From Azophilus sp965214305 (GTDB taxonomy: Bacteria; Pseudomonadota; Gammaproteobacteria; Pseudomonadales; Azotimanducaceae): 64,000 bases of DNA. Both the position numbers and the translations under genes were made by a program. The stretch spans positions 1,488,001 through 1,552,000 of the forward strand of contig OZ243949.1 in NCBI GenBank assembly GCA_965214305.1, written 5' to 3'. The notes under the pieces were generated by a model, which saw only the letters and a program-made list of their open reading frames with translations, had not been told where the DNA came from and ran no database searches. Below are positions 36,908-45,493 of the stretch, one piece after another. Each line of letters begins with the position of its first letter. Position 1 is the first letter of the stretch.

Positions 36908-37882
36908 TCAATACGACCTTGGCAGGTCGAGCACATGCTCGGTGACATAGTTGAGCACCATCTCTTGGGAAATGGGCGCGATTCGTGTCAGGCGAGCTTC
37001 TCGCCAATAGCGTTCGACATGGAATTCCTTGGCGTAACCGAACCCGCCGTGGGTCTGCACCGCCTGGTCCGCGGCTTGATAGCCGGCGTCCGCCGCCAAC
37101 CACTTGGCCATGTTGGCCTCGGCACCGCAGGGTTGGCCGTTATCCAACAACCAACTCGCCTTGCGGATCATCAACTCCGCGGCGTCAAGACGCATTCGGG
37201 CTTCACCGAGTGGGAAGGCAAGGCCCTGATTCTTGCCAATGGGCCGACTAAACACGACACGCTCATTGGCGTAATCAACGGCGCGCCGCAGCGCCGCACG
37301 GCCCAGCCCGAGCGCCTCGCAGGCAATGAGCACGCGCTCCGCGTTCAAGCCGTCGAGCAGATAGTGGAATCCCCGACCCTCCTCGCCGACCCGATCGGCC
37401 ACCGCCACCGGCAAATCTTCATAAACCACTTCGCAAGTGGCGATGGCATTGCGCCCCACTTTGGGGATCGGTGAAATCTTCACTTCCGGCCGTTGCAATT
37501 CGGCCAGCAACAACGTCAGGCCGAGGGTGCGCCTTACCGTTTCCCCCTTGGGCGTAGTGCGCACTAACAGCAACACCCGTTGTGCATCCAGAGCCTTGGT
37601 GGTCCAGACCTTGCGGCCACGCACCAGGTAATGGTCGCCCGCACCGGAGGCCGCCACTTCCTCCAAAACGATGCTCGCCTCGGTCAGGCCCCGGCCGCTG
37701 CCGCCATAGGTTTCCGGGATGGCGATGCCAAGCCAGCCGCCAGCCGCCATCGCCCGGTAGAAGTCCCACGGGAATTCGTGCGCCTCGTCCCGCGCCGCCC
37801 AATAGTCGTCCGGAAAGTCCGCGCAGACCTTGCGCACGCTGTCCCGGATCAGCCGATGTTCGTCGGTTTCAGAAAAGTTCAT
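36908..37882 (-). CDS. Acyl-CoA dehydrogenase with internal deletion
   Basis: A 324-residue protein, about 65 residues shorter than its relatives. The N-terminal helical domain is normal to VLEEVAASGAG (residue about 81) and the text then jumps to DHYLVRGRKVWTTKA. The missing part normally carries the end of the helical domain and the TEPxAGxDT segment that contacts FAD and substrate. The remainder (GRNAIATCEVVYEDLPVAVA, FSRPIGKNQGLAFPLGEARM, QTHGGFGYAKEFHVERYWRE) is intact and the frame is kept. The scar is near 37637. It is probably inactive, although still translated. It is convergent with the CoA ligase. Confidence 0.8.
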   Translation of the reverse strand: MNFSETDEHRLIRDSVRKVCADFPDDYWAARDEAHEFPWDFYRAMAAGGWLGIAIPETYGGSGRGLTEASIVLEEVAASGAGDHYLVRGRKVWTTKALDAQRVLLLVRTTPKGETVRRTLGLTLLLAELQRPEVKISPIPKVGRNAIATCEVVYEDLPVAVADRVGEEGRGFHYLLDGLNAERVLIACEALGLGRAALRRAVDYANERVVFSRPIGKNQGLAFPLGEARMRLDAAELMIRKASWLLDNGQPCGAEANMAKWLAADAGYQAADQAVQTHGGFGYAKEFHVERYWREARLTRIAPISQEMVLNYVTEHVLDLPRSY

Positions 37883-37930
37883 CTGTCATCCGATGGCGTT
37901 GGCACCACTTTGCAATATTCAATAATCGAC

Positions 37931-38020
37931 GGTAGTGGTTCAATTTGGAAAATCTTCGCTACCGCAGCCCAAAGCGGACCTGGTCTCTGCGGCGGCGGAA
38001 ATTGAAACTGAGCCACCACC
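37931..38020. repeat. Family A inverted-repeat element, copy 2
   Basis: Runs from GGTAGTGGTTC to GAGCCACCACC, about 90 bp, in the opposite orientation to copy 1. Shared core blocks are CTACCGCAGCCCAAAGCGG and GGTCTCTGCGGCGGCGGAAA. The remaining gap to 38216 shows no gene and should hold the promoter of the EBP-like gene. Confidence 0.8.
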
Positions 38021-38216
38021 CAATCGACACCAAGATACATCATGCGGGCCAGGAGCCCCAAAAACCAACAGGGGCGTTTCAGAGACGGGCGGGCTAAAAG
38101 GGGTGGATTAGCCGGGCAAAATGTCCGCTTGTTTCCAAATTGGAGCGCCGTTACGCTCAGCGGTGCAACCAAACTCCGTTCAATACAACAGCCCGACCTG
38201 GAGGCAGCCAAGCCCG

Positions 38217-38945
38217 ATGAGCCAAAACCGCTCGAATCCGGCATCGACCGAGCCCGTGAGAACCGCCCCGGGAGTCCCCGTCTTGTTGTTGATAGCGCTC
38301 TTTGTCGCACTCCCCACGCTGATCGGCGTTGGCTGGCACCATCAGGTGCAGGGCAGCTTAAACCTACTACAGGCGGCGCTCAGCCTGTACTTTTCGATCA
38401 ATCTGTTGATCTGCTATTGGGAAATATGTCTATTTCGGAAGCGCGACTATATTGAAACCCGCACCGAGTATTGGCGCCAACGGCAGCAAAAGACGGGTCG
38501 CCTGGCGGTTGTGGAGTTCTTTTTCTCCGGCGTCCCGCTGGGGCGGATGTTCTCGCCAACCCTTTGGGCGGATGTCTGGGCGACCTACTCGCTATACGAC
38601 GGCTCATTTGCGGACCGTCGGACCTTTGGGTTCAACATCGACATTTCCAACGGTGTTGTCACGATCATTCCCACGCTCGTTTTGTACGCGGCCTTCACGA
38701 CCGGGTTGCTACCCGCGCTCGTTGCGGGACTGATCGGCCTTATCCTTTTCTGGCAGCAAGCCTATGGGACGATTGTTTATTTTGTCAGCTTCTTTGTCGT
38801 CAAACGGCACCGGCAAATCAGCCGTCTCGATTTCCTTTTGTTCATCTTGCCGTGGAATGCGGTCTGGGTGCTATTCCCGGCGTTGGGCATCTATGTCAGC
38901 GTGCGCCTAATCTTGGACGGGAACTATGGCATTTTGGGGTTCTGA
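38217..38945 (+). CDS. Multi-pass membrane protein, EBP-like (EXPERA) candidate
   Basis: A 242-residue integral membrane protein with about five helices. The order of conserved patches resembles emopamil-binding protein, the sterol delta8-delta7 isomerase: an acidic residue in the second helix (INLLICYWEICLF), LWADVWATYSLYDGSF after it, NIDISNGVVTIIP at the place of the METITA glutamate (here Asp), WQQAYGTIVYFVSFF (compare GQIYGDVLYF) and WNAVWVLFPALGI (compare MNALWLVLPG). Its position beside the sterol operon supports the idea. GGAGG lies 12 nt before the ATG at 38217. The assignment is by my own alignment of remembered motifs, and TM6SF-like proteins share the same fold. Confidence 0.5.
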   Translation: MSQNRSNPASTEPVRTAPGVPVLLLIALFVALPTLIGVGWHHQVQGSLNLLQAALSLYFSINLLICYWEICLFRKRDYIETRTEYWRQRQQKTGRLAVVEFFFSGVPLGRMFSPTLWADVWATYSLYDGSFADRRTFGFNIDISNGVVTIIPTLVLYAAFTTGLLPALVAGLIGLILFWQQAYGTIVYFVSFFVVKRHRQISRLDFLLFILPWNAVWVLFPALGIYVSVRLILDGNYGILGF

Positions 38946-38990
38946 ACCGGCTCGGATATCTCGCCCTATGAGGGTCGGTCAATATGGGCA

Positions 38991-39040
38991 GCCCAGAAGC
39001 CCCCGCCTGCGGAAGTCGCGAAAGCGAAAAGCCGCTCTCA
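38991..39040. repeat. Family B end fragment
   Basis: GCCCAGAAGCCCCCGCCTGC is followed by GGAAGTCGCGAAAGCGAAAA and GCCGCTCTCA. This is a left end with no partner end. Its edge coincides with the stop codon of the flavin oxidoreductase gene. Confidence 0.6.
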
Positions 39041-40396
39041 AGCCTTCCGCAACCGCCAGCCATACATCATGCCCCCATAGAAGTTGAACCACTTGCGCGC
39101 CTCTGCGTCGTCAAACGGATAATCCGCGCCGAGTTGCCTGGCTGTTACAAGGCCGGTTAGGAAACCGTGTTCCTGGCTGTTGACGAGCGTGTGCGCCCCG
39201 CAGTGCCAGGTACGCCGCTTGCCCTGAATCAGCCGAAACACATGGATGGCAAAGGCGATATGGCGCACGTCGTGGACAACATGCTGGAACCACCACCGCT
39301 TGACGATTTTGCTTTCATCGATGGGGGTGATGGGGTTGTAGGTCACCAGGCAGGGCTTGTCCGAGACATTCGCCCAAGGCTGCTGGTTGTGCATGATGTA
39401 AGTGATTTCGTAGTTGTCGGGGCGGGCACCGTACTGCTCAATGTGGTTGCTGCGCGTATCGAGCGGCCGGGCCTCATTGTCGGGCAGTACCGAGGCATCC
39501 GAGTGGACGATGGCGTGGTTGTGCAGTTCGCTTTCGTAGCGAATATTCGAGAGTAGCCAAGCCTCCAAAAAAGAGGGTTTATCGAGCGCCATGAGCGTTT
39601 GATTGGCGTTGCAGGCGAACACCACATCGTCAAAGGTTTCGGTATTGCCCCGCTCGTCTTCAACGACCACTTCCGATGCGCGGCGCAGGACTTTGCGAAC
39701 CGGCCGTTCGAGGTAGATCTTGTCGCGAAAGCCTTCGGTCAACTTCTCGTAGATGCGCCGCGTGCCGCCTTCCCAGGTGAGCATCGGCGTGGTGGAGACA
39801 ATATTGAAAAACTCCAGATATCGACAAAACAGCGAGGCTGGCATGTCGAATACGTTAGTCGCCATCAAAAAGTTGACGAACATGGGTTTGAGCACCTTAT
39901 AGCGGAAATCCCCGGAGAACTTACCGAAGTTGAGCACCGCGGCCATACTGAGGTAGTTGAAGGGATTGAGGGCATTCAAAAACTTCGACCGGGTTTGGTT
40001 TAAGCGGCCAAACCATTGCAAACGCCGCAAAAGTTTTTGAAACCGATCAATTTCCGAGCGCAGCTGTTCGCTGATATCGGTATCCATATCGTGGGCATAA
40101 ATGCCGCCCCGGTACTTCACGCTGTAGCTGAATTGGGTTTCAACAAGATCCACACCGAGTTGCCGCGTCAACAACAGAATATGGTGATACACCGAGGGAA
40201 TGCAGGCGGTGACGGAAATGTCAAAGGGTATGGAGGTGCCGTCGTCCTGCGGCATGTCGGCGGTGACGGCGTTGCCGCCAACCTGCGCCTGGGCCTCAAA
40301 GAGCCGAAAATCAAACCGGTCGGGCTGTCGGCTCAGCGCCCAAGCCAGACCTAAACCCGAAACACCTCCGCCAACGATGGCTATTCTTCTTGGCAT
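39038..40396 (-). CDS. FAD-dependent oxidoreductase (amine oxidase/desaturase-like)
   Basis: A 452-residue flavoprotein. The N-terminal dinucleotide fold is MPRRIAIVGGGVSGLGLAWA, with the FAD ribose acid in FRLFEAQAQVGGNAVTAD. The C-terminal flavin block is WHCGAHTLVNSQEHGFLTG, then LVTARQLGADYPF. It is most like the predicted NAD/FAD-binding proteins of COG2907, distantly related to phytoene and squalene desaturases such as HpnE. The ATG at 40396 has GAGGGG upstream and is preferred over 40459. It is divergent from squalene synthase across 121 bp, so a role in squalene or sterol redox chemistry is plausible but unproven. Confidence 0.72.
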   Translation of the reverse strand: MPRRIAIVGGGVSGLGLAWALSRQPDRFDFRLFEAQAQVGGNAVTADMPQDDGTSIPFDISVTACIPSVYHHILLLTRQLGVDLVETQFSYSVKYRGGIYAHDMDTDISEQLRSEIDRFQKLLRRLQWFGRLNQTRSKFLNALNPFNYLSMAAVLNFGKFSGDFRYKVLKPMFVNFLMATNVFDMPASLFCRYLEFFNIVSTTPMLTWEGGTRRIYEKLTEGFRDKIYLERPVRKVLRRASEVVVEDERGNTETFDDVVFACNANQTLMALDKPSFLEAWLLSNIRYESELHNHAIVHSDASVLPDNEARPLDTRSNHIEQYGARPDNYEITYIMHNQQPWANVSDKPCLVTYNPITPIDESKIVKRWWFQHVVHDVRHIAFAIHVFRLIQGKRRTWHCGAHTLVNSQEHGFLTGLVTARQLGADYPFDDAEARKWFNFYGGMMYGWRLRKA

Positions 40397-40517
40397 TCCC
40401 GCCCCTCGCTTTGTTCCCAAATCTGATTTTATCAGTTCCGACCGCCAACCCGAGCGCAACCGGATAAAGCCCCGGTTTGCATGGCTCGACCGTCAAGCGC
40501 CGATGCACTCATAGCCC

Positions 40518-41717
40518 ATGGCCCTGTTTCCCAAGATAAGACTCAATGCTCCCAATGCTTCCGAACTCTTGGGAAAATGCGATACCATCAGCGACATTCC
40601 TGCTTGGGAGCAGGTGACCGGGAGTGGAAAATTGAACTTGTCGAAAATGAATCCTGCCGATTCTCCGGCAGGTGACCAAAAATATCAAACATCCATCATT
40701 CCCGGGGTCTCCCGGACCTTCGCGCTCACCATTCCCACGCTACCCGAGCCGCTCTCTCGGGTGATCGGCAACGCCTACCTGCTGTGCCGCATCGCCGACA
40801 CCATCGAGGACGACCCGGACCTGGCCCGCGACCAGAAGGAAACCCAACTGGAGCGTTTTCTTGAGGTCGTGAAGGGACGGGAGGATGCCGAAACCTTCGC
40901 GGCCAGCGTTGTGCCGCTGCTTTCCCCGGACACACCCGCATCCGAACTGGATCTGATGCGCAACGTGCCCCGAGTCATTCGAATTACCCACTCTTTGTCC
41001 GAACCCGAGCAGACGGCACTGAGCCGCTGCGTTGCGGTTATGTGTGCCGATATGCCGAAGTATCAGCAAAACAACATATCCGGGCTTCGCGATCTGGACG
41101 AAATGGGTGCCTATTGTTACACCGTTGCCGGGGTGGTCGGTGAAATGCTCTTCGATCTATTCCGCATTCGTTTCCCGGAACTGGAGGCGAGGCACACGGA
41201 AATGCGCTCCCTGGCCATCTCGTTCGGGCAGGCATTGCAGATGACCAACATATTGAAAGACGTCTGGGATGATCGCCGCCGTGGTGCCTGTTGGCTGCCG
41301 ATCTCAGTATTTCCGGACGGGCAATTCGACCCCGAGCATCTGGACGAGAATCATCGTAGCCCGGAGTTTCAAAGCGGCTTGCAGACACTCATCGGCGTTA
41401 CCCACGGCCACCTGAAAAACGCGCTCGACTTTACCTGCCATCTGCCCACCCGGGAAGTGGGTGTGCGCCGATTCTGCCTTTGGGCATTGGGCCTGGCGGT
41501 GCTGACGTTACGCAAAATTCACCGCAACCCATACTACCGGTCTGCAAACGAGGTCAAAGTCACCCGGCGAACCGTCTGGATCACGTTGATTACAACCAGT
41601 GTGCTGTCTTGGAGCAATCGTTGTTTGCGCCAGCTCTTCCGATTGGCCACCGCCGGTTTGCCGAACAGGGAGGTTAGGCTACCTGATTCCAGCGGTTCCA
41701 GGTACAGCCAGTTCTAG
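40518..41717 (+). CDS. Squalene synthase family prenyltransferase
   Basis: A 399-residue enzyme of the squalene/phytoene synthase family that condenses two farnesyl diphosphates. Conserved blocks: GVSRTFALTIPTLPEP, LLCRIADTIEDDPDL (first Asp-rich motif), YCYTVAGVVGEMLFDLF and LQMTNILKDVWDDRRRG (second Asp-rich motif). A C-terminal hydrophobic stretch (VWITLITTSVLSW) could tether it to the membrane. The single large enzyme and the downstream squalene epoxidase-cyclase support squalene rather than phytoene as product. A start at 40647 (MNPADS) or nearby is also possible because the first 44 residues are not conserved. The TAG stop is part of the CTAG flanking a family C repeat. Confidence 0.88.
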   Translation: MALFPKIRLNAPNASELLGKCDTISDIPAWEQVTGSGKLNLSKMNPADSPAGDQKYQTSIIPGVSRTFALTIPTLPEPLSRVIGNAYLLCRIADTIEDDPDLARDQKETQLERFLEVVKGREDAETFAASVVPLLSPDTPASELDLMRNVPRVIRITHSLSEPEQTALSRCVAVMCADMPKYQQNNISGLRDLDEMGAYCYTVAGVVGEMLFDLFRIRFPELEARHTEMRSLAISFGQALQMTNILKDVWDDRRRGACWLPISVFPDGQFDPEHLDENHRSPEFQSGLQTLIGVTHGHLKNALDFTCHLPTREVGVRRFCLWALGLAVLTLRKIHRNPYYRSANEVKVTRRTVWITLITTSVLSWSNRCLRQLFRLATAGLPNREVRLPDSSGSRYSQF

Positions 41718-41874
41718 TGTCCTGTCCCGCAAATAAGTGTGATTATTCGTGGCCGTTTCGGCCCCCGGCTGCGTTGCTCCTCCTTGTGTGGGGCCTGCCA
41801 CAGGGCGTCGTCGCGCCTTGCCGGGAACCGAAACGGCCTAGCGCCTAAAACCCACTTATTTACGGGACAGGACA
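41718..41874. repeat. Family C MITE-like element, empty-site copy
   Basis: A 157-bp element between two CTAG tetramers (41714-41717 and 41875-41878). Its ends TGTCCTGTCCCGCAAATAAG and CTTATTTACGGGACAGGACA are inverted repeats with one mismatch over 22 bp. It has an internal CTAG at 41838-41841, which is the site filled by a family B element in the other copy at 50158. Confidence 0.88.
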
Positions 41875-41878
41875 CTAG

Positions 41879-41978
41879 TGTGCTGAAGTCGCGAAAGCGA
41901 AAATCCGCCTGATACACGGCTGAGCAGGCGGATGAGAGTGGCTTTGCGGCCCTGAATTCCTAAGGGGCAGGTTCCCGG
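41879..41978. repeat. Family B remnant
   Basis: Left arm GAAGTCGCGAAAGCGAAAAT, a divergent middle, then the right arm CTTTGCGGCCCTGAATTCCT followed by AAGGGGCAGG. It overlaps the end of the fused epoxidase-cyclase gene and supplies its stop codon and the last residues (SREPAP). Confidence 0.65.
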
Positions 41979-44900
41979 GAGCCGCCCGGGGTCGTTAGGT
42001 TTTTTCGGGCGCGGCGCCGTCGCTCGTACAGGCCGAGCGCATGCAGCGGGAAATACTGGCGATACAGCACATAATCCAACAGCGCCGTGCGGAAGAAAAC
42101 ACCCGCCATGTTCTGATTGGGCCAAGACCCGTCCCCCTGTTGGGTGTCGAGCAAATACTTCACACCCCGAGAGATCGCAATCCAATCCGAATCTTCCGCT
42201 TCCAAGAGCGCAATTAACGCCCAAGCCGTTTGAATGACCTGGCTTTGGCCGTGGGCAACGTATTGGCCGCTCATACAACCGTCGTGGTGTTCGCCCCAAC
42301 CGCCATCGTCACGCTGGCGCGCGAGCAGCCATCGGCAGGCCCGGCGCAACGCCGGATCGCCCGGTGGAGCACCGGCTGCCAGCAGGCCGCGGATACCGAA
42401 GAGGGTGCCATAGATAAATTGCACTCCCCAAACGCCGCGCCAAGAGCCGTCGTTGGCTTGGGTGCGACGCAGCAAGGCTTCCGCACGCGCGATGGCCTCG
42501 GCCGCCGTTTGTTCCGATCCCTGGGGAAGGTGCGGCCGACTTGCGGCCAACGCCGCCATGCAGGATGCCGTACATTCGACATAGGAGTGTTCGGTCATGG
42601 ACTCGCCAAACATCTCCGCCGGATTCAACCATTCAAGGCCCATCCTGGAGCGCTGCGACTCGTAACTGCCAAAACCGCCATCGCGATTCTGCCCGCGCAA
42701 CATGAATTGCACCGCCTCCACAATTGCTATGGTGCGATTCACCAGGCGCCGGTCGGCATCGTCTGCAACCGCAACGTCCGGGAGCGGCGGCGCGGCGACG
42801 AACCCAGTGGTCACTGTACCGGCACTGGCCACCCCGTTTTGATGGGTTTCAGGAAGGATGCCGATAGTGGTATCGAGGTGCTCATGGTCATCCGTATCGG
42901 CGGCAAGTATCCCGAGCACCGCCTCAGCCGTGCAATCCGTGACCGGCCAGCCATGCCAGACACCAGCGAAACACCAACCGCCTCTGGGATCGTTGCGATA
43001 GGCTTCGCGGAACCCCTCGAAGCTGACGGGAATCTGTTGGCCGCGCAGGAAGTTGGCACCCGTTTCGAGCGCGGCGGGTACGCCCTCGAGTTCGCGAACC
43101 GTGGCCAGCGCCTGCAAGGCAAAGCCGGTGTCCCAGGAAGCGCTTCGCGCTCCCGTGACCCGCGTTCCGCCTTCCTCATCTTCCCAAATCCAGCCATCCA
43201 CCCTGGCCAGGGCCGCACGGCAGTCGGCATCCTCGGGGTCGCGCAACCACAAGGCAAGGATATTGAGGAAACCGCTCACCGGCGAGATGCTGGTGTGGTT
43301 TGAGCTTTGCAATTCCCATCGGATGCGCTCAATCAGCGCCACCTCGCAATGCGTGCGCAGCTGCTTGGAATGGAATCGCTCATAGAGGCGGGTTAAGCGA
43401 TAGCCGAACCGCAGTAGACGCCCGGGGCGCTGGAACAGATCGGCCTCCCGCAAGCGATTGCGGCTCCCCGCAAAATTGATATCGGTAAAGCCAATCGGGA
43501 ACAACTCATCGCGCAGCGACTCGATTAAAGGGGTCAAGGACACCTGATAGCGACGCGCATAAATCGCCGCCATCGCCATATAGATGAGCCGGGTGTGGCA
43601 GTACCAATTGGCAGGATGCAGCGGTATCCAACGCGGCAGGCGCCAGAGTTCCGGCAGCATCGCATTCAAGCCGCGCCAGTCGTAGAGATTCAGCAACGCC
43701 AGCCAGAACTTGCCCCAGCTGGGTATGTTTACGACCCCCTCCTCGCGCAGAAATCGCCCGGCTCGCTCAATCAATGCGTCGTCGGGCGCAACGCCAAGTA
43801 GCCGCGACGACACATAGACCAGCGTGGTCACGAACAGGTAGGCGTGCGAGTGCTTATGTAAACCCCAGCAGCCGTCTTGCAAACGGGTTTGCTCGAATTG
43901 GCGCAGCAGCAGTGCCCGACGGCGCTCTTCAATCGGTTGGCCGATGATGTGTTGCAACATGACATATTGGGCGGCGAGCATCGGGCACCAAACCATCTCG
44001 CCTTCCCAGCCACCATGCGCCTGACGTAGGCCCAGCAAACGCTCGGTTGCCCGGCGCAAAGCCGCGCTGGCATCGACCGAGGTTTCCCCGGCCGGGCGCT
44101 CGCTGCCCGACGCGGATGCGTGTGACTGCATCGACACCAAAAACGCCCGCGCCAATGTGTCGCGGGCGGCGCCCACGCGCTCGTCGCCAACATCCTTGGT
44201 GCGGCGCAATTCCCAAATGCCACGGAAGAAATAGCCGACACGAACCGCCAACGACCGAGCCATGTCGCTCGTGCGACGCCAAGCGCGCCGATCGGGAGAA
44301 AGTGGAATCGCGCGCGCAAACGCGCCCGCCATAATGGAATAAAAGGTGGTGCCCAAATGCGCGACCGATACATCCTCGCAAGCGAGCAACCCCATGGTTC
44401 GGTCGCGAACGTTCGGGCGTTCACGCCAGTTGCGGTAGACCGACTGCCTGAGCTCGGCGGCTTCCGCCCGGTGGTCGGCGAATACTTCATAAAGCCCCAT
44501 GGCGAGCATTTCCGGGGCGCGAATCGCCCGCAGACGGTTTTTCGAGAAAGCGCCGAAGTCGCGCCCTTCCGCTAAGGCGAGCGCATCGCCAAAGCCCAGC
44601 GTCATGCCCACCGCCGTGAGCGGGTGGTAATGCCCGGCCGCATCGCCAATCAACACGCGGCGGGAATTGCCGTAAGTGACGCGCGGGCGCAGTTCATTGC
44701 CGGCCGCCCGGAAACTGCCCGCACGCAGGGCATCGACAAAGGCGGGCCTAATTGATTCCGGCAAGAAACCGGCGTAGGAATCAGCCAGCAAACCAATACG
44801 CTCCTTGGGCGACCAATGATCCAGGGGCACATCCACAATGATGCGCACCTTTTGTTCGCCCAAATGGAACATGAGAATGGGACCCGGGCCACCGAGTACC

Positions 44901-45493
44901 ACATGTCCGTAATCCGGATAGGGTAAGTTCGCGTCCTCAAGCACGACGCCAATCATGCGCGAGCAGGTCATCCGATTGGTGGACAATCCCAAAGATTGCC
45001 GCACGATGGAGGCACGCCCGTCGGCACCGACCATGCGGTCGGCGCAAAGTTGCCTTTCGCTGCCATCGAACGAATAGGTCATACGCTGGTCTTCCACCGT
45101 GCGTACCCGCGCCCGGCGAAAGAAATCGATATCGGATTCGTTTTCAACCGCTTCATGCAAGCCGGAAACCAAGGCCGCATGTTCGTATGCCAAACCGGCG
45201 GTGCCATTGGGATAGGGCAGATGAATCGGCTCAGAGCGGTCTTCCGGGAACACGACAAAACCCTTGCCCGGGGCACTCTGAGGTGGGCTGTCGAGGTTCA
45301 ACCCAAGATCTTGCAACATGCGCACCGCAGGCGGATGCAGCCATTCCCCGGCGAGGCGCTGCGCCGCCTTGGGGTTCGCTTCAAGCAGCGCCACGCGCGC
45401 GCCCTTGCGGGCGTGCGCGAGCGCACAGAGGCTACCTACCGGCCCCGCTCCGACGACGGCGATGTCGTAGTCCGGTGTCGCAACGCTGTTCAA
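41960..45493 (-). CDS. Fused squalene epoxidase-oxidosqualene cyclase
   Basis: One 1177-residue frame joins two consecutive sterol enzymes. Residues 1 to about 440 are a flavin monooxygenase: VVGAGPVGSL (13-22), DG motif MVGADGRASIVRQ, and GDAAGHYHPLTAVGMT (283-298), which matches the GDxxxxxHPLTxxGMT signature of squalene epoxidases. After a charged linker (about 440-475), the rest is a triterpene cyclase with QW motifs (RTQANDGSWRGVWG, LARQRDDGGWGEHHDG, LDTQQGDGSWPNQN), SASWDTGFALQAL and the acid motif DCTAE (853-857). DCTAE marks oxidosqualene cyclases; squalene-hopene cyclases have DxDDTA. The start is a TTG whose TTGA overlaps the CYP51 stop; an ATG at 45562 would overlap CYP51 by 73 bp. 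It should make squalene epoxide and cyclise it, probably to a lanosterol-type product. No frameshift is seen between the halves. Confidence 0.9.
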   Translation of the reverse strand: MNSVATPDYDIAVVGAGPVGSLCALAHARKGARVALLEANPKAAQRLAGEWLHPPAVRMLQDLGLNLDSPPQSAPGKGFVVFPEDRSEPIHLPYPNGTAGLAYEHAALVSGLHEAVENESDIDFFRRARVRTVEDQRMTYSFDGSERQLCADRMVGADGRASIVRQSLGLSTNRMTCSRMIGVVLEDANLPYPDYGHVVLGGPGPILMFHLGEQKVRIIVDVPLDHWSPKERIGLLADSYAGFLPESIRPAFVDALRAGSFRAAGNELRPRVTYGNSRRVLIGDAAGHYHPLTAVGMTLGFGDALALAEGRDFGAFSKNRLRAIRAPEMLAMGLYEVFADHRAEAAELRQSVYRNWRERPNVRDRTMGLLACEDVSVAHLGTTFYSIMAGAFARAIPLSPDRRAWRRTSDMARSLAVRVGYFFRGIWELRRTKDVGDERVGAARDTLARAFLVSMQSHASASGSERPAGETSVDASAALRRATERLLGLRQAHGGWEGEMVWCPMLAAQYVMLQHIIGQPIEERRRALLLRQFEQTRLQDGCWGLHKHSHAYLFVTTLVYVSSRLLGVAPDDALIERAGRFLREEGVVNIPSWGKFWLALLNLYDWRGLNAMLPELWRLPRWIPLHPANWYCHTRLIYMAMAAIYARRYQVSLTPLIESLRDELFPIGFTDINFAGSRNRLREADLFQRPGRLLRFGYRLTRLYERFHSKQLRTHCEVALIERIRWELQSSNHTSISPVSGFLNILALWLRDPEDADCRAALARVDGWIWEDEEGGTRVTGARSASWDTGFALQALATVRELEGVPAALETGANFLRGQQIPVSFEGFREAYRNDPRGGWCFAGVWHGWPVTDCTAEAVLGILAADTDDHEHLDTTIGILPETHQNGVASAGTVTTGFVAAPPLPDVAVADDADRRLVNRTIAIVEAVQFMLRGQNRDGGFGSYESQRSRMGLEWLNPAEMFGESMTEHSYVECTASCMAALAASRPHLPQGSEQTAAEAIARAEALLRRTQANDGSWRGVWGVQFIYGTLFGIRGLLAAGAPPGDPALRRACRWLLARQRDDGGWGEHHDGCMSGQYVAHGQSQVIQTAWALIALLEAEDSDWIAISRGVKYLLDTQQGDGSWPNQNMAGVFFRTALLDYVLYRQYFPLHALGLYERRRRARKNLTTPGGSREPAP

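Noticed and set aside
41960..45493. Squalene-hopene cyclase (hopanoid) reading of the cyclase domain
   Set aside because: The acid motif is DCTAE, not DxDDTA, and the protein is fused to an epoxidase next to CYP51 and a C-14 reductase, so an oxidosqualene cyclase fits better.
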